From JAEUIV01 sp033763795 (GTDB lineage Bacteria > Planctomycetota > Phycisphaerae > Phycisphaerales > UBA1924), in contig JANRJV010000038.1 in the NCBI GenBank assembly GCA_033763795.1, positions 1 to 64,000 on the forward strand: a stretch of DNA of 64,000 nt, given 5' to 3'. The position numbers were made by a program, and so were the translations under genes. The notes under the pieces are model-generated. The model was given only the letters and a program-made list of their open reading frames with translations, did not search any database and was not told the origin of the DNA. This document shows, piece by piece, positions 8,261 through 15,648 of the stretch. Within the stretch, counting starts at the first letter, position 1. The number at the start of each line of letters is the position of its first letter.

Positions 8261-8914
8261 TCAGAGGCCCGCGTCGATCGCGACCTGCGCAAGCTGGACG
8301 TTCTTCCGCAATCCGAGTTTGCGCCCGAGCGCCGCGCGGTGCGCCTCGATGGTCTTGACCGTCCGGTGCAGCAGCGCCGCGATTTCGCGCTGCGAGAGTC
8401 CCTCGCCGATGTGCCGGAGCACTTCAAGCTCTCGGGGCGTGAGCGCCGCCAGCGCGCCCATGTCGGCGACCGACGCGCGCGGGAACTCGGTCCCGACGGG
8501 CTCGAGCGCGAGCGCGGCCCGCAGGGGCGACATTGTCCATGTCACGGCGGCTTCCGCCGCGCGGAGCGTCACCGCACGCAACGTGGACAGCACACGTCGG
8601 CCGCGGACGATGTCCTCGAAGCGAAGCGACCCCGTCTCCGCGGCGCGGCGGATCAGCTCGGTGTGCTCGGCCGTGTACTCCTGCGAGAATAAATCGCCGA
8701 GGCGTCCGCCCTCGGCCGCGCGCACACCGAACAGCGGGCTCGCGGCGCGGTTGAGCAGGCGGATCCTCGCGTCCAGGTCGACAACGAGAACCGGGTCCGA
8801 AATGTCCTGCGCGAGGGCGTGCCAGGATGCGTGCATGAGGAGGCTCGGGGCCTCCGAAATCACACTCCCGCTTATGCCCCCACCGGCGTCATGGGCGGTG
8901 AGGAGGTGCTTCAT
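8261..8914 (-). CDS. PAS-LuxR transcriptional regulator, copy 2
   Basis: 217 aa. PAS-like domain (about residues 30-130) with DPVLVVDLDARIRLLNRAAS, then a LuxR-type HTH (about 150-212) with LTPRELEVLRHIGEGLSQRE and IAALLHRTVKTIEAHRAALG. It shares the whole domain plan with the gene at 7406-8092, and the HTH halves are strongly similar while the PAS halves differ, as expected for paralogues sensing different inputs. No receiver domain. The ATG at 8914 lies 8 nt after a GATGCT element and has no Shine-Dalgarno; TTGACC is 17 nt further upstream. An alternative start at residue 27 would still keep the PAS domain. Confidence 0.82.
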   Translation of the reverse strand: MKHLLTAHDAGGGISGSVISEAPSLLMHASWHALAQDISDPVLVVDLDARIRLLNRAASPLFGVRAAEGGRLGDLFSQEYTAEHTELIRRAAETGSLRFEDIVRGRRVLSTLRAVTLRAAEAAVTWTMSPLRAALALEPVGTEFPRASVADMGALAALTPRELEVLRHIGEGLSQREIAALLHRTVKTIEAHRAALGRKLGLRKNVQLAQVAIDAGL

Positions 8915-8922
8915 CTGTCAGA

Positions 8923-8951
8923 AGCATCCATCCCCAGGCGCCCTAGGTCAA
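8923..8951 (-). promoter_or_regulatory. Promoter of PAS-LuxR copy 2 (TTGACC-N17-GATGCT)
   Basis: On the minus strand the -35 TTGACC (8946-8951) and weak -10 GATGCT (8923-8928) are separated by exactly 17 nt, and the ATG follows 8 nt later. The -35 overlaps two CCCTAGG boxes (8941-8947 and 8954-8960). Confidence 0.5.
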
Positions 8952-8960
8952 GTCCCTAGG
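8941..8960. repeat. Paired CCCTAGG boxes
   Basis: Two CCCTAGG copies, 13 bp start to start, each containing the palindrome CCTAGG. They straddle the -35 of the PAS-LuxR copy 2 promoter. A third CCCTAGG with the same flank (CCCTAGGTCAA) overlaps the -35 of the HU-gene promoter at 10657-10667. Possible operator. Confidence 0.35.
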
Positions 8961-8988
8961 GACCACTCGTTCGAGGTTATTTGGGCCT

Positions 8989-10107
8989 TCAGGCGACGGT
9001 GATGCCCTCGTCGAGATAGACGTCCTGGATGGCGTGCAGCATGCCGACGCCTTCCTTCATGGGCCTCTGGAAGGCCTTGCGGCCCGAGATCAGGCCCATT
9101 CCGCCGGCCCGCTTGTTGATGACGGCGGTGTGCACGGCCTCGGCCATGTCGCTGGCGCCCTTGCTCTCGCCGCCGGAGTTGATGAGGGGGCTGCGGCCCA
9201 TGAAGCAGTTGGCGATCTGGTAGCGGCAGAGGTCGATGGGGTGGCCGCCCACGCCGTTTTCATCGCTTCCTGAAAGCTTGGTGTACACGCGCTTGTCGAA
9301 CTTGCCGTAGCTGGAGGAGCCGGTGTTCAGGGCGGCGTAGCCGCCGTTGTTGGTGGGCAGCTTCTGCTTGATGATGTCGGCCTGGATCGTGACGCCCAGA
9401 TGGTTGCCCTGGCCCGTCAGGTCGGCGGCGGCGTGGTAGTCCGTGCTCTTGCCGTCGGCGCCCTTGGTCTTGAAGGCGTTGTTGCGGAGGTAGCACCAGA
9501 GCACGGTGACCATGCCCAGCGCGTGCGCCTCTTCAAACCACGCGGAGACTTCGTCGATCTGCCGGCGGCTCTCGTCGGAGCCGAAGTAGATCGTCGCACC
9601 GACCGCGACGGCGCCCATCTCGAACGCCTGGCGCACGGAGCCGTAGCGGGTCTGATCGTGCGTGTTGGGGTAGGTCAGCAGCTCGTTGTGGTTCAGCTTG
9701 ACGAGGAAGGGGATCCGGTGGGCGTAGCGGCGGGCGACCGAGCCCAGGACGCCCAGCGTCGAGGCGACGGCGTTGCAGCCGCCTTCCAGCGCCAACTCGA
9801 CGATCCGGGCCGGGTCGAAGTACTCGGGGTTGGGGGCGAAGCTCGCGCCCGCGGAGTGCTCGATGCCCTGATCGACGGGCAGAATGCTGACATAGCCCGT
9901 GCCGGCGAGGCGGCCGGTGTTCATCAGGAGCTGGAAGTTGCGGAGCACCGCGGGGGGCCGGTCGGACTGCGCGAGCACGCGGTCAACGAAATCCGGACCC
10001 GGAAGGTGGAGCATCTGCCGGGGAACACCCGTGCAGCTGTAGTTCAGAAGGCGATCGGCATCAGCGCCGAGAATCTCGGCGATTCGGCTCGTTGCAGAGG
10101 CGGGCAT
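8989..10107 (-). CDS. fbaB: Class I fructose-bisphosphate aldolase (FbaB/DhnA type)
   Basis: 372 aa. The protein aligns by eye with the archaeal/DhnA-type class I aldolases: GYVSILPVDQGIEHSAG, PFLVKLNHNELL with a conserved lysine, MGAVAVGATIYFGSDES, KLPTNNGGYAALN, and the phosphate-binding end GGMGLISGRKAFQRP. It cleaves fructose-1,6-bisphosphate to glyceraldehyde-3-phosphate and DHAP through a Schiff-base lysine. The start is well defined by a strong Shine-Dalgarno GGAGGACC 5 nt before ATG 10107. An extended -10 (TGCTATCGT, 10150-10158 minus) precedes it. It lies between the HU-like gene and the two PAS-LuxR genes, all on the same strand but each with its own promoter signal. Confidence 0.93.
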   Translation of the reverse strand: MPASATSRIAEILGADADRLLNYSCTGVPRQMLHLPGPDFVDRVLAQSDRPPAVLRNFQLLMNTGRLAGTGYVSILPVDQGIEHSAGASFAPNPEYFDPARIVELALEGGCNAVASTLGVLGSVARRYAHRIPFLVKLNHNELLTYPNTHDQTRYGSVRQAFEMGAVAVGATIYFGSDESRRQIDEVSAWFEEAHALGMVTVLWCYLRNNAFKTKGADGKSTDYHAAADLTGQGNHLGVTIQADIIKQKLPTNNGGYAALNTGSSSYGKFDKRVYTKLSGSDENGVGGHPIDLCRYQIANCFMGRSPLINSGGESKGASDMAEAVHTAVINKRAGGMGLISGRKAFQRPMKEGVGMLHAIQDVYLDEGITVA

Positions 10108-10149
10108 TTTCAGGTCCTCCGGAGCGCCGGAAGTATCGCTCCATGGGAG

Positions 10150-10158
10150 ACGATAGCA
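10150..10158 (-). promoter_or_regulatory. Extended -10 promoter of the aldolase gene
   Basis: The minus strand reads TGCTATCGT, an extended -10 (TGn + TATCGT). It would give a ~36-nt leader containing the GGAGG ribosome-binding site. Confidence 0.35.
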
Positions 10159-10210
10159 CGCCCGAGCGGCGCCGGGCCGGGTCGCGGGGCGTCAATCCGC
10201 AAAGCGAGAT

Positions 10211-10552
10211 TCAGTCGCGGTCGTCGTCACCCTGGACCGCGGTTTCGACCTCGATTTCGACGCCTTCGGGGTCTTCGAGCGACTTCTGCATCAGCCGGCC
10301 AACCTTGAACTTCACGACCTTCTTGGGCGGCACGGCGACGCGCTCCAGCGTCTTGGGATTCTGAGCGGTACGGGGCTTGCGCTCGCGGATCTCGAACACG
10401 CCGAAGTCACGGAATTCCAGGCGGTTGCCCTTGCCCAGTTCGAGGATCACTTCGTTGAGGAACTTCTGCACGGTCCGCTTCACGACCACGCGTTTCTGCT
10501 TGGTCGTCTCCGCGATGCGGTCGATCAGGTCTTTTTTGGTGACTGTCGCCAT
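10211..10552 (-). CDS. HU/IHF-family nucleoid DNA-binding protein
   Basis: 113 aa. N-terminal MATVTKKDLIDRIAE, then the conserved beta-arm entry LEFRDFGVFEIRERKPRTAQ and NPKT, the signature of HU/IHF proteins that bend DNA. The arm lysines/arginines (VAVPPKKVVKFK) are present. The C-terminal ~20 residues (GVEIEVETAVQGDDDRD) form an unusual acidic extension beyond the ~90-residue core. ATG 10552 is taken because it begins precisely at the first HU helix; upstream in-frame codons give unrelated Arg-rich sequence. A clean sigma-70 promoter lies ~90 bp upstream. Likely a major chromosome-organising protein. Confidence 0.93.
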   Translation of the reverse strand: MATVTKKDLIDRIAETTKQKRVVVKRTVQKFLNEVILELGKGNRLEFRDFGVFEIRERKPRTAQNPKTLERVAVPPKKVVKFKVGRLMQKSLEDPEGVEIEVETAVQGDDDRD

Positions 10553-10638
10553 CGGGTCCACGCCCCCAATGAGATCGTCTGCTTCCCGCCTGCCGGCTCT
10601 CGGGGATCGCCCCGAGGGTGAAGCCCGCTGGCCGACCA

Positions 10639-10667
10639 AGTATGCCTCATCCGCAACCCTAGGTCAA
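10639..10667 (-). promoter_or_regulatory. Sigma-70 promoter of the HU-like gene (TTGACC-N17-CATACT)
   Basis: Minus strand: TTGACC (10662-10667), 17-nt spacer, CATACT (10639-10644). This is one of the best promoter matches in the window. It predicts an ~80-nt leader. The -35 overlaps a CCCTAGGTCAA element shared with the PAS-LuxR copy 2 promoter. Confidence 0.65.
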
Positions 10668-10762
10668 TTCGGGACTTGTGACTTTTGGCTGCGTTCGGCC
10701 GAGACGGCCGGTCGTTGACAGCCGGGGCCCGAACGGCGCATCGCCACGCCCGATGTCACGCC

Positions 10763-11131
10763 TCACTGCCGCCATATGAAAAAGCGGACGCGACGCTCGG
10801 GAGGCGGGGGAACCTGGGGCCACTGGAGCGTCGCCAGCAGCGGCGCGTCGCCGGCGGGGCTGACCAGCGCATCTCGCCGCGAGAACTCGAAGCGCTCCCA
10901 GTGGGGGAGCGTGCTCCCATGCTGCTCGTACGCGGCGATCTCGGGCCCCGGGAGCGCCAGGGCCATCGGGGCGGCGTCGCTCGCGGGGTGGGGCTCCATC
11001 GCCTGAACGGGCCCGTGCGCACGCCTCGAGTCCGGGGCGGCGGAGCAGCCCGCCAGCAGCGCGGCGGCGAGCGGGGCCACCAGCGCCCGACCCAGGGGTG
11101 TTCGGACTTTCTCACGCCCGATCGGCATCAT
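10763..11131 (-). CDS. Small lipoprotein of unknown function
   Basis: 122 aa from the first of two adjacent ATGs (11131/11128). The N-terminus is a lipoprotein signal: basic REKVRTPLGR, hydrophobic ALVAPLAAALLAGC with the lipobox LLAGC at about residues 25-29. The mature part is ~95 residues, proline-rich near the end, finishing RRVRFFIWRQ. No family recognised. An open frame continues upstream to 11248 but encodes Arg/Pro-rich sequence incompatible with a signal peptide. It lies downstream of the DUF1573 gene, behind that gene's terminator. Confidence 0.55.
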   Translation of the reverse strand: MMPIGREKVRTPLGRALVAPLAAALLAGCSAAPDSRRAHGPVQAMEPHPASDAAPMALALPGPEIAAYEQHGSTLPHWERFEFSRRDALVSPAGDAPLLATLQWPQVPPPPERRVRFFIWRQ

Positions 11132-11262
11132 GATCAGATACGGATACAACGCCTGTGCCGATCGCACGGTCGGCCTTGCGGCGCGCGCAGGGGCGGTGCG
11201 CCGCCCGGCGGCCGTTGCGTGGGGCCGACAGATGCCGCGCCGGGGCAACGCGGGGCGGGATG

Positions 11263-11295
11263 AAAAAACCGGCCGGAGCCTGGGCTCCGACCGGT
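11263..11295 (-). terminator. Rho-independent terminator of the DUF1573 gene
   Basis: On the minus strand ACCGG-T-CGGAGC pairs with GCTCCG-G-CCGGT around a 4-nt loop (one mismatch), followed directly by TTTTTT. It lies 22 bp after the DUF1573 stop codon. Confidence 0.85.
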
Positions 11296-11316
11296 CTCAA
11301 TGCGGGTGGGTGAGTT

Positions 11317-12681
11317 TCAGTTGGCCTTGGGAGCCTGGGCGGGCGGGGCCGGCGGGGTCGTGGGCGCTGGGGCGTCGCCGGTCATCGGGGGAGGCACGCG
11401 GACGATGCCGCTGAACTGGATCTCGGTGGTCTTCTCGCGCTCCAGGTCCGTGGTCAGGACGACGGCGCCGCGGAAGTTGTTGGCGGTGGCGCCGGCCTGG
11501 CCCTTGAGCTTGACCTTGTAGCCCGTGACGTCGCCTTCCTTGTAGGGCTCGGTGGTCACGGTGACGCCGGGGAGCGTGGAGTTGGCGACCTCGGCGGCGA
11601 GGATCTGGAAGGGCTTGTTGCCCGCGCGGGTGACGATGACCTCACGCTCGAAGCTCGCGCCCGCGACGACCGGGGGCACGCGGAGCAGCGGGGGATTGAC
11701 GGTGAGCTCGCCCTTGACCATCGCGAAGGCGTTGGTCTGGAGATCCTTGACCTCCTTGGCGGAGCCGGGGTCCTTGGCGGCGGAGGTCTTGACGTTCAGG
11801 GTGGCGAGCACGCGGCCGGGGGCGGCGGAGTCCTTGAGGGTGACGTTTACGACGCGCACGCCGGGGAGCTCGGGCTCGACGAGGATCTCGGGCTTAGTCT
11901 CGGGCGAGGCCAGCTCGGCGACGACGTTGGGGTTGTTGCTGGTCACTTCCATGACCTGCACGTCGGGGTCGCGGCTGACGACGACGAGCTGGAGCGTGCG
12001 GCTCTCGCCCACGTTGACCTGACCGAACTGCACGGTCTGCGGGCGGGTCTCCACGATCGGGACGACCTGCGCCATGATCTGGATCGACATGCTGGGCTGG
12101 GCGGCGTCGTTCGAGGCGACCTGGATCGCGCGCTGCTGCTTGCCGGAGCCCTTGGGGCTGTAGGTGATCTCGATAGTGTCGCCCTCGCCGGGCTCGAACT
12201 CCATCTTGGCGAGCTTGGCGGCGGTGCAGCCGCAGCCCGTGTTGATGGCGCTGATGACGAGCTTCTGGGTGCCGAGGTTCTTGAAGGGGAACTTGCAGAC
12301 GAGCGGGCCCGTTCCGATGACGGTGCCGAAGTCGTGCGCGTTGCTGTCGAAGACGAGCCTGGGACCCTCGCCCACGGGCGCGGCCGGAGCGGGCTTGGCC
12401 GCTTCGGGCTGCACGTCGGCGGCGGCGCCCTCGGCGAGGTTCGCGTCGACGGACGCCGGCAGCGAGATGTTGCCGTTGCCGCTGTTGATCTGCCGCGTCA
12501 TCTCCTGCGCTTTCTTCTTCAGGAGGATGCGCATCTCATCCTGCTCCTTGGTTCCGGGCCCGGCCTTCGCCTGCGCGAGGGTCTGCGAAACCGGGCCGGC
12601 GAGAACGCAGGCCGCCGACAGGAGCAGCGCTCCGGCCAGCTTGAAGCGGGAAAGGGAACGGATGCCTTTATGTGCGTTCAT
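11317..12681 (-). CDS. Exported DUF1573 protein
   Basis: 454 aa. Signal peptide about residues 1-37 (FKLAGALLLSAACVLAGPVSQTLAQA). After a low-complexity Ala/Pro linker comes a DUF1573 domain (about 105-205): HDFGTVIGTG, FKNLGTQKLVISAINTGCGC and EPGEGDTIEITYSPKGSG, the standard immunoglobulin-like module with the TGCGCT motif. Two further beta-rich repeats follow (QFGQVNVGESRTLQL; LTVNPPLLRVPPVVAGASF), and the C-terminus is Pro/Ala-rich. ATG 12681 has a good GAGGTG Shine-Dalgarno 9 nt upstream; longer in-frame starts are unsupported. DUF1573 proteins are abundant in planctomycetes and Bacteroidetes envelopes but their molecular role is unknown. Confidence 0.88.
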   Translation of the reverse strand: MNAHKGIRSLSRFKLAGALLLSAACVLAGPVSQTLAQAKAGPGTKEQDEMRILLKKKAQEMTRQINSGNGNISLPASVDANLAEGAAADVQPEAAKPAPAAPVGEGPRLVFDSNAHDFGTVIGTGPLVCKFPFKNLGTQKLVISAINTGCGCTAAKLAKMEFEPGEGDTIEITYSPKGSGKQQRAIQVASNDAAQPSMSIQIMAQVVPIVETRPQTVQFGQVNVGESRTLQLVVVSRDPDVQVMEVTSNNPNVVAELASPETKPEILVEPELPGVRVVNVTLKDSAAPGRVLATLNVKTSAAKDPGSAKEVKDLQTNAFAMVKGELTVNPPLLRVPPVVAGASFEREVIVTRAGNKPFQILAAEVANSTLPGVTVTTEPYKEGDVTGYKVKLKGQAGATANNFRGAVVLTTDLEREKTTEIQFSGIVRVPPPMTGDAPAPTTPPAPPAQAPKAN

Positions 12682-12789
12682 GATGCTCGTCACCTCGCAT
12701 TGGGAAGTCGCAGATCGCAGCGCCCGGCCCACCGCCGGCGCGCGCGAACGTTTCTGAGAAACTCCTACCAATAGTATCGGCGCTGGGTT

Positions 12790-12808
12790 GCCCGGGCTCA
12801 GCCCGGGC
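12790..12808. repeat. Near-perfect 9+1+9 inverted repeat
   Basis: GCCCGGGCT-C-AGCCCGGGC in the upstream region of the DUF1573 gene. No adjacent T-run on either strand, so it is not an obvious terminator; it could be an operator or simply a GC-rich cruciform. Confidence 0.4.
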
Positions 12809-12871
12809 GTGCCCTGACGCCTGTTTTTTCGGGCCAGCCGGACATTTTCTCGCCGCTCCGCGTCCGTGCGC

Positions 12872-12910
12872 AAAAGAAAACGCGGGAGCTCCTCTGAGGA
12901 GCCCCCGCGT
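12872..12910 (-). terminator. Rho-independent terminator of the metalloprotease gene
   Basis: A ~14-bp hairpin (ACGCGGGnGCTCCT type, one mismatch, 3-nt loop, 12880-12910) is followed on the minus strand by TTTTCTTTT. It lies 38 bp after the metalloprotease stop. Confidence 0.85.
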
Positions 12911-12948
12911 GGGATGTCATCGGACCGGCGAGCGCGGCTGTTCCGCGA

Positions 12949-15648
12949 TCAGTTGCAGGGGTCGCCGAAGTTGCCGAGCACCGAAGTGACGTCGCCGAAG
13001 TTCACGACCTGGTTGCAGTCGGCGTCGCCCGCGCCGTTCCCGTCGGGGTAGTTATTGCCCCAGTTGCCCAGGACGGAGGTGACGTCTGAGAAGTTGACCT
13101 GTCCCGGGGCCTTGTCGGCGTTGCCGGGGCAGCAGGTGTTCACGATGACGGCGAAGGTGAAGGTGGTCGGGTTGGAGGGCGTCGAGCCGACGGAGTTGTC
13201 GGCGGTGACGCGCCAGTAGTAGCGGGTGTTGTTCTGCAGGATGCCGCTGGGCACGGGGTAGCTGGAGGCGAGCACGTTCGAGACGTCGATGACGGGGCTC
13301 GAGAAGTTGAGCTGGTCGTCGACCTCGAGCGAGTAGGAGTCGGCATTGAGCGCGTCGGCCCAGTCGAGAGTCGGGGTGAACGTGCCGATGAACGCGCCGT
13401 CGGCGGGGGTCAGCAGGTTGAAGGAGCCCGGGGGCGACAGGAGCGTCGTGAAGCTCCGGACGGCGGGGGTCGAGACGGTGGAGCCGTTGGGGTTGTTTGC
13501 GAAGACGCGCCAGTAGTAGGTCGCGCCGGGGGTCAGGGCGACGGGGACGTTGTACGAGGTGTTGACGCTGGTGTTCTCGAACTCGATGCTCGAGAAGTCG
13601 GCGTCGTTATCGATCTGGATGGTGTAGCTCTCGCCGCGTTCGGCGCTGTCCCACGTGAAGAAGGTCTGGAGGGGAACGCCCGTCGCGCCGTCGGCGGGGG
13701 TCAGCAGGTTGAAGGTGACGGGCGGCAGCGAGATGGTCGTGAAGGACGAGCTGGCGGGCGAGGAGACGGCCGATCCCAGGATGTTGGTCGCGGTGACCTT
13801 CCAGAAGTAGGTCGTGGCGGCCTGGAGCGGGGTTCCCGTCAGGGTGATGCTGGTCAGCGAGGTGGAGGCGGCGAACTCGGGGCTCGAGAAGTCGGAGTTG
13901 TTGTCGACGACAACGTCGTAGTTGGTGGCGAAGTTGGAGAGCGACCACGCGAGCGTCGGCAGACGCGGGAGCTGGGTCTGGCCGGCCGAGGGGGAGACGA
14001 GCGAGAAGGGGCCGGGGGGCGCGGGCGGCGGGCCGATGACCGTCACGTTGATCGTGTCGAAGGCGACCTGCCCGTTGCTGTCGGTCAGGCGGAGCGTGAC
14101 GGGGATGACGCCGCCGAAGGGGTACTGGCGGTTGGGCTGCGGGGTGTCGAGGGTTTCGAAGGTGCCGTCGCCGTCGAGGTCCCAGTCGTAGGAGGCGGCG
14201 TTGAGCGTGCCCTCGTTGGCGACGGAGTTGACGTCGCCGATGAAGAAGCAGTTGGTGTTGGCGGCGATGCGCTTGTTGATGCCGGCGATGGCCTGCGGCG
14301 GCGCGGTGGCGCTGGCGACGCGCAGCGTCAGGTCATAGAGCTGGACGACCTGGTGGGCGTTGGGCCCGACGTCGAAGACGCGGACGAAATAGGTGCCGGC
14401 GGCCAGGGTGCCGGCGTTGATGGTTTCAGCGAAGCCGGTGTTCGCGGAGGCCGCCGTCAGCAGGACGGTGGTCCCGTTGGAGGCGATGAGCTCGACGTTG
14501 AGATTGCCGGCGCGGAGGGCCTCGACGATGATGACGTTGCCGTTGCAGTCGGTGGTCTGTTCGCCGTTGTTGTAGACGCCGCCCGTCGGGGTGACGGTGA
14601 TGACCACGGGCTGGGCGGAACCCAGCGTGAACTTGAACCAGTCCTCGTCGGTGTTGTTGGCGCCGACGACGCCGTTGGTCGAGAGGTTGCGCTCGATGAT
14701 CGACTTGAGGACGGGCGAGGTGAGATTGCCGAAGTCCTTGGCGGTGGCGGACGACTGGTTGCCCGAGAAGCGGTCGCCGTAGTTGCGGGCGGCGGCGCGG
14801 CGGTCGTCGATCTGCAGGAGGTCGAAGGCCGCGGAGGCGAAGGGCTCCATCAGCTTCGTCTGGTCGCAGGGGACGGGGTGGATATAGCCAAGGCCGTGGC
14901 CGTGCTCGTGGGCCACGACGTTGCGGAAGAAGCGGTAGTTGTTGGAGGAGCTGTTGAACGAGCCTCCGGTGAAGTAGCTGAGGTTGATGGTCATGTCCCC
15001 GCCGCTGGTGGGGAAGTAGTTGTAGGCGAGGACGCCGGTGGTTCCGAGCGCGATGCCGCCGATGCGGATGTCGCCGCGCGAGGAGGTGCGGGTGGTCGAG
15101 AAGTTGAAGGCGACGTTGTCGTCGGCGACTTCGTCGTAGGTCAGGCCGCCGAAGCGGCGCCAGCTGGCGAGGCCCTGACGGACGAGCTCGCGGCCGCGGT
15201 CGAGGTTCGCCGCGCCGAAGAGGGTCGTGAGGCTGTTGCCCAGCCCGTTGGGGCCCGGCGCCCCGGGGTCGCCCCAGGTCACGCCGTCGTTGGGGAAGCT
15301 GTACGTGAGGCGGGTCCGAGCGGCGCGGCCCGAGCCGCCGATGCTCAGGTCGCCCGTCCAGACGGAGCCCGAGGTGAAGTAGCGCTCGTCGTAATCCGTG
15401 AAGGTCGGCGGGCGGAGGTTGTAGCGCTCGAGCAGATCCTCGAGCTGCGATTCGGTCACGTCCTCAGAGAAGCAGTAGGGAGTGAGGCGGAGCTTCTCGA
15501 ACAGGCGCGGGCGATTGTCGACTCCCGGCACATCGGTCGATTCTTCGGCGAAGGCCGGGGCCGTCACCGTCGCTCCCGCCAGGAGCGCCAGCGCGCTCCA
15601 GAGCGCCACGCCCCGCGCGGCCCGTTGTGAATCCTCGAAGCCCTTCAT
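12949..15648 (-). CDS. Secreted multidomain matrixin-like metalloprotease with dockerin-like C-terminus
   Basis: 899 aa. Signal peptide about residues 1-34 (WSALALLAGATVTAPAFA). The catalytic M10-type zinc site HEHGHGLGYIH is at 247-257, with a Met-turn-like KLMEPFA ~10 residues later. Next come a bacterial pre-peptidase C-terminal (PPC) type domain (about 300-440), a PKD-like domain (about 455-540, YDWDLDGDGTFE), and three ~97-residue fibronectin-III-like repeats (about 546, 641 and 737 onward). The tail (839-899) has two calcium-loop-like units containing VNFSDVTSVLGNWG and VNFGDVTSVLGNFG. ATG 15648 has a strong AAGGAG 8 nt upstream; an alternative ATG at 15759 (GAGGAG, 10 nt) would add 37 residues before the signal sequence. 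Probably an extracellular or surface-attached protease; its target is unknown. Confidence 0.88.
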   Translation of the reverse strand: MKGFEDSQRAARGVALWSALALLAGATVTAPAFAEESTDVPGVDNRPRLFEKLRLTPYCFSEDVTESQLEDLLERYNLRPPTFTDYDERYFTSGSVWTGDLSIGGSGRAARTRLTYSFPNDGVTWGDPGAPGPNGLGNSLTTLFGAANLDRGRELVRQGLASWRRFGGLTYDEVADDNVAFNFSTTRTSSRGDIRIGGIALGTTGVLAYNYFPTSGGDMTINLSYFTGGSFNSSSNNYRFFRNVVAHEHGHGLGYIHPVPCDQTKLMEPFASAAFDLLQIDDRRAAARNYGDRFSGNQSSATAKDFGNLTSPVLKSIIERNLSTNGVVGANNTDEDWFKFTLGSAQPVVITVTPTGGVYNNGEQTTDCNGNVIIVEALRAGNLNVELIASNGTTVLLTAASANTGFAETINAGTLAAGTYFVRVFDVGPNAHQVVQLYDLTLRVASATAPPQAIAGINKRIAANTNCFFIGDVNSVANEGTLNAASYDWDLDGDGTFETLDTPQPNRQYPFGGVIPVTLRLTDSNGQVAFDTINVTVIGPPPAPPGPFSLVSPSAGQTQLPRLPTLAWSLSNFATNYDVVVDNNSDFSSPEFAASTSLTSITLTGTPLQAATTYFWKVTATNILGSAVSSPASSSFTTISLPPVTFNLLTPADGATGVPLQTFFTWDSAERGESYTIQIDNDADFSSIEFENTSVNTSYNVPVALTPGATYYWRVFANNPNGSTVSTPAVRSFTTLLSPPGSFNLLTPADGAFIGTFTPTLDWADALNADSYSLEVDDQLNFSSPVIDVSNVLASSYPVPSGILQNNTRYYWRVTADNSVGSTPSNPTTFTFAVIVNTCCPGNADKAPGQVNFSDVTSVLGNWGNNYPDGNGAGDADCNQVVNFGDVTSVLGNFGDPCN
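13393..13715. repeat. 32-bp exact direct repeat inside the FN3-like repeats
   Basis: The same 32 bases occur at 13393-13424 and 13684-13715, 291 bp (97 codons) apart and in frame, encoding the repeat start NLLTPADGA. DNA-level identity in a region where the surrounding repeat has diverged suggests recent duplication or gene conversion. Confidence 0.8.

Noticed and set aside
12781..12830. The GCCCGGGCT palindrome plus a TTTTTT ~15 nt later as a + strand terminator
   Set aside because: The T-run is not adjacent to the stem and there is no + strand gene upstream that would need it.
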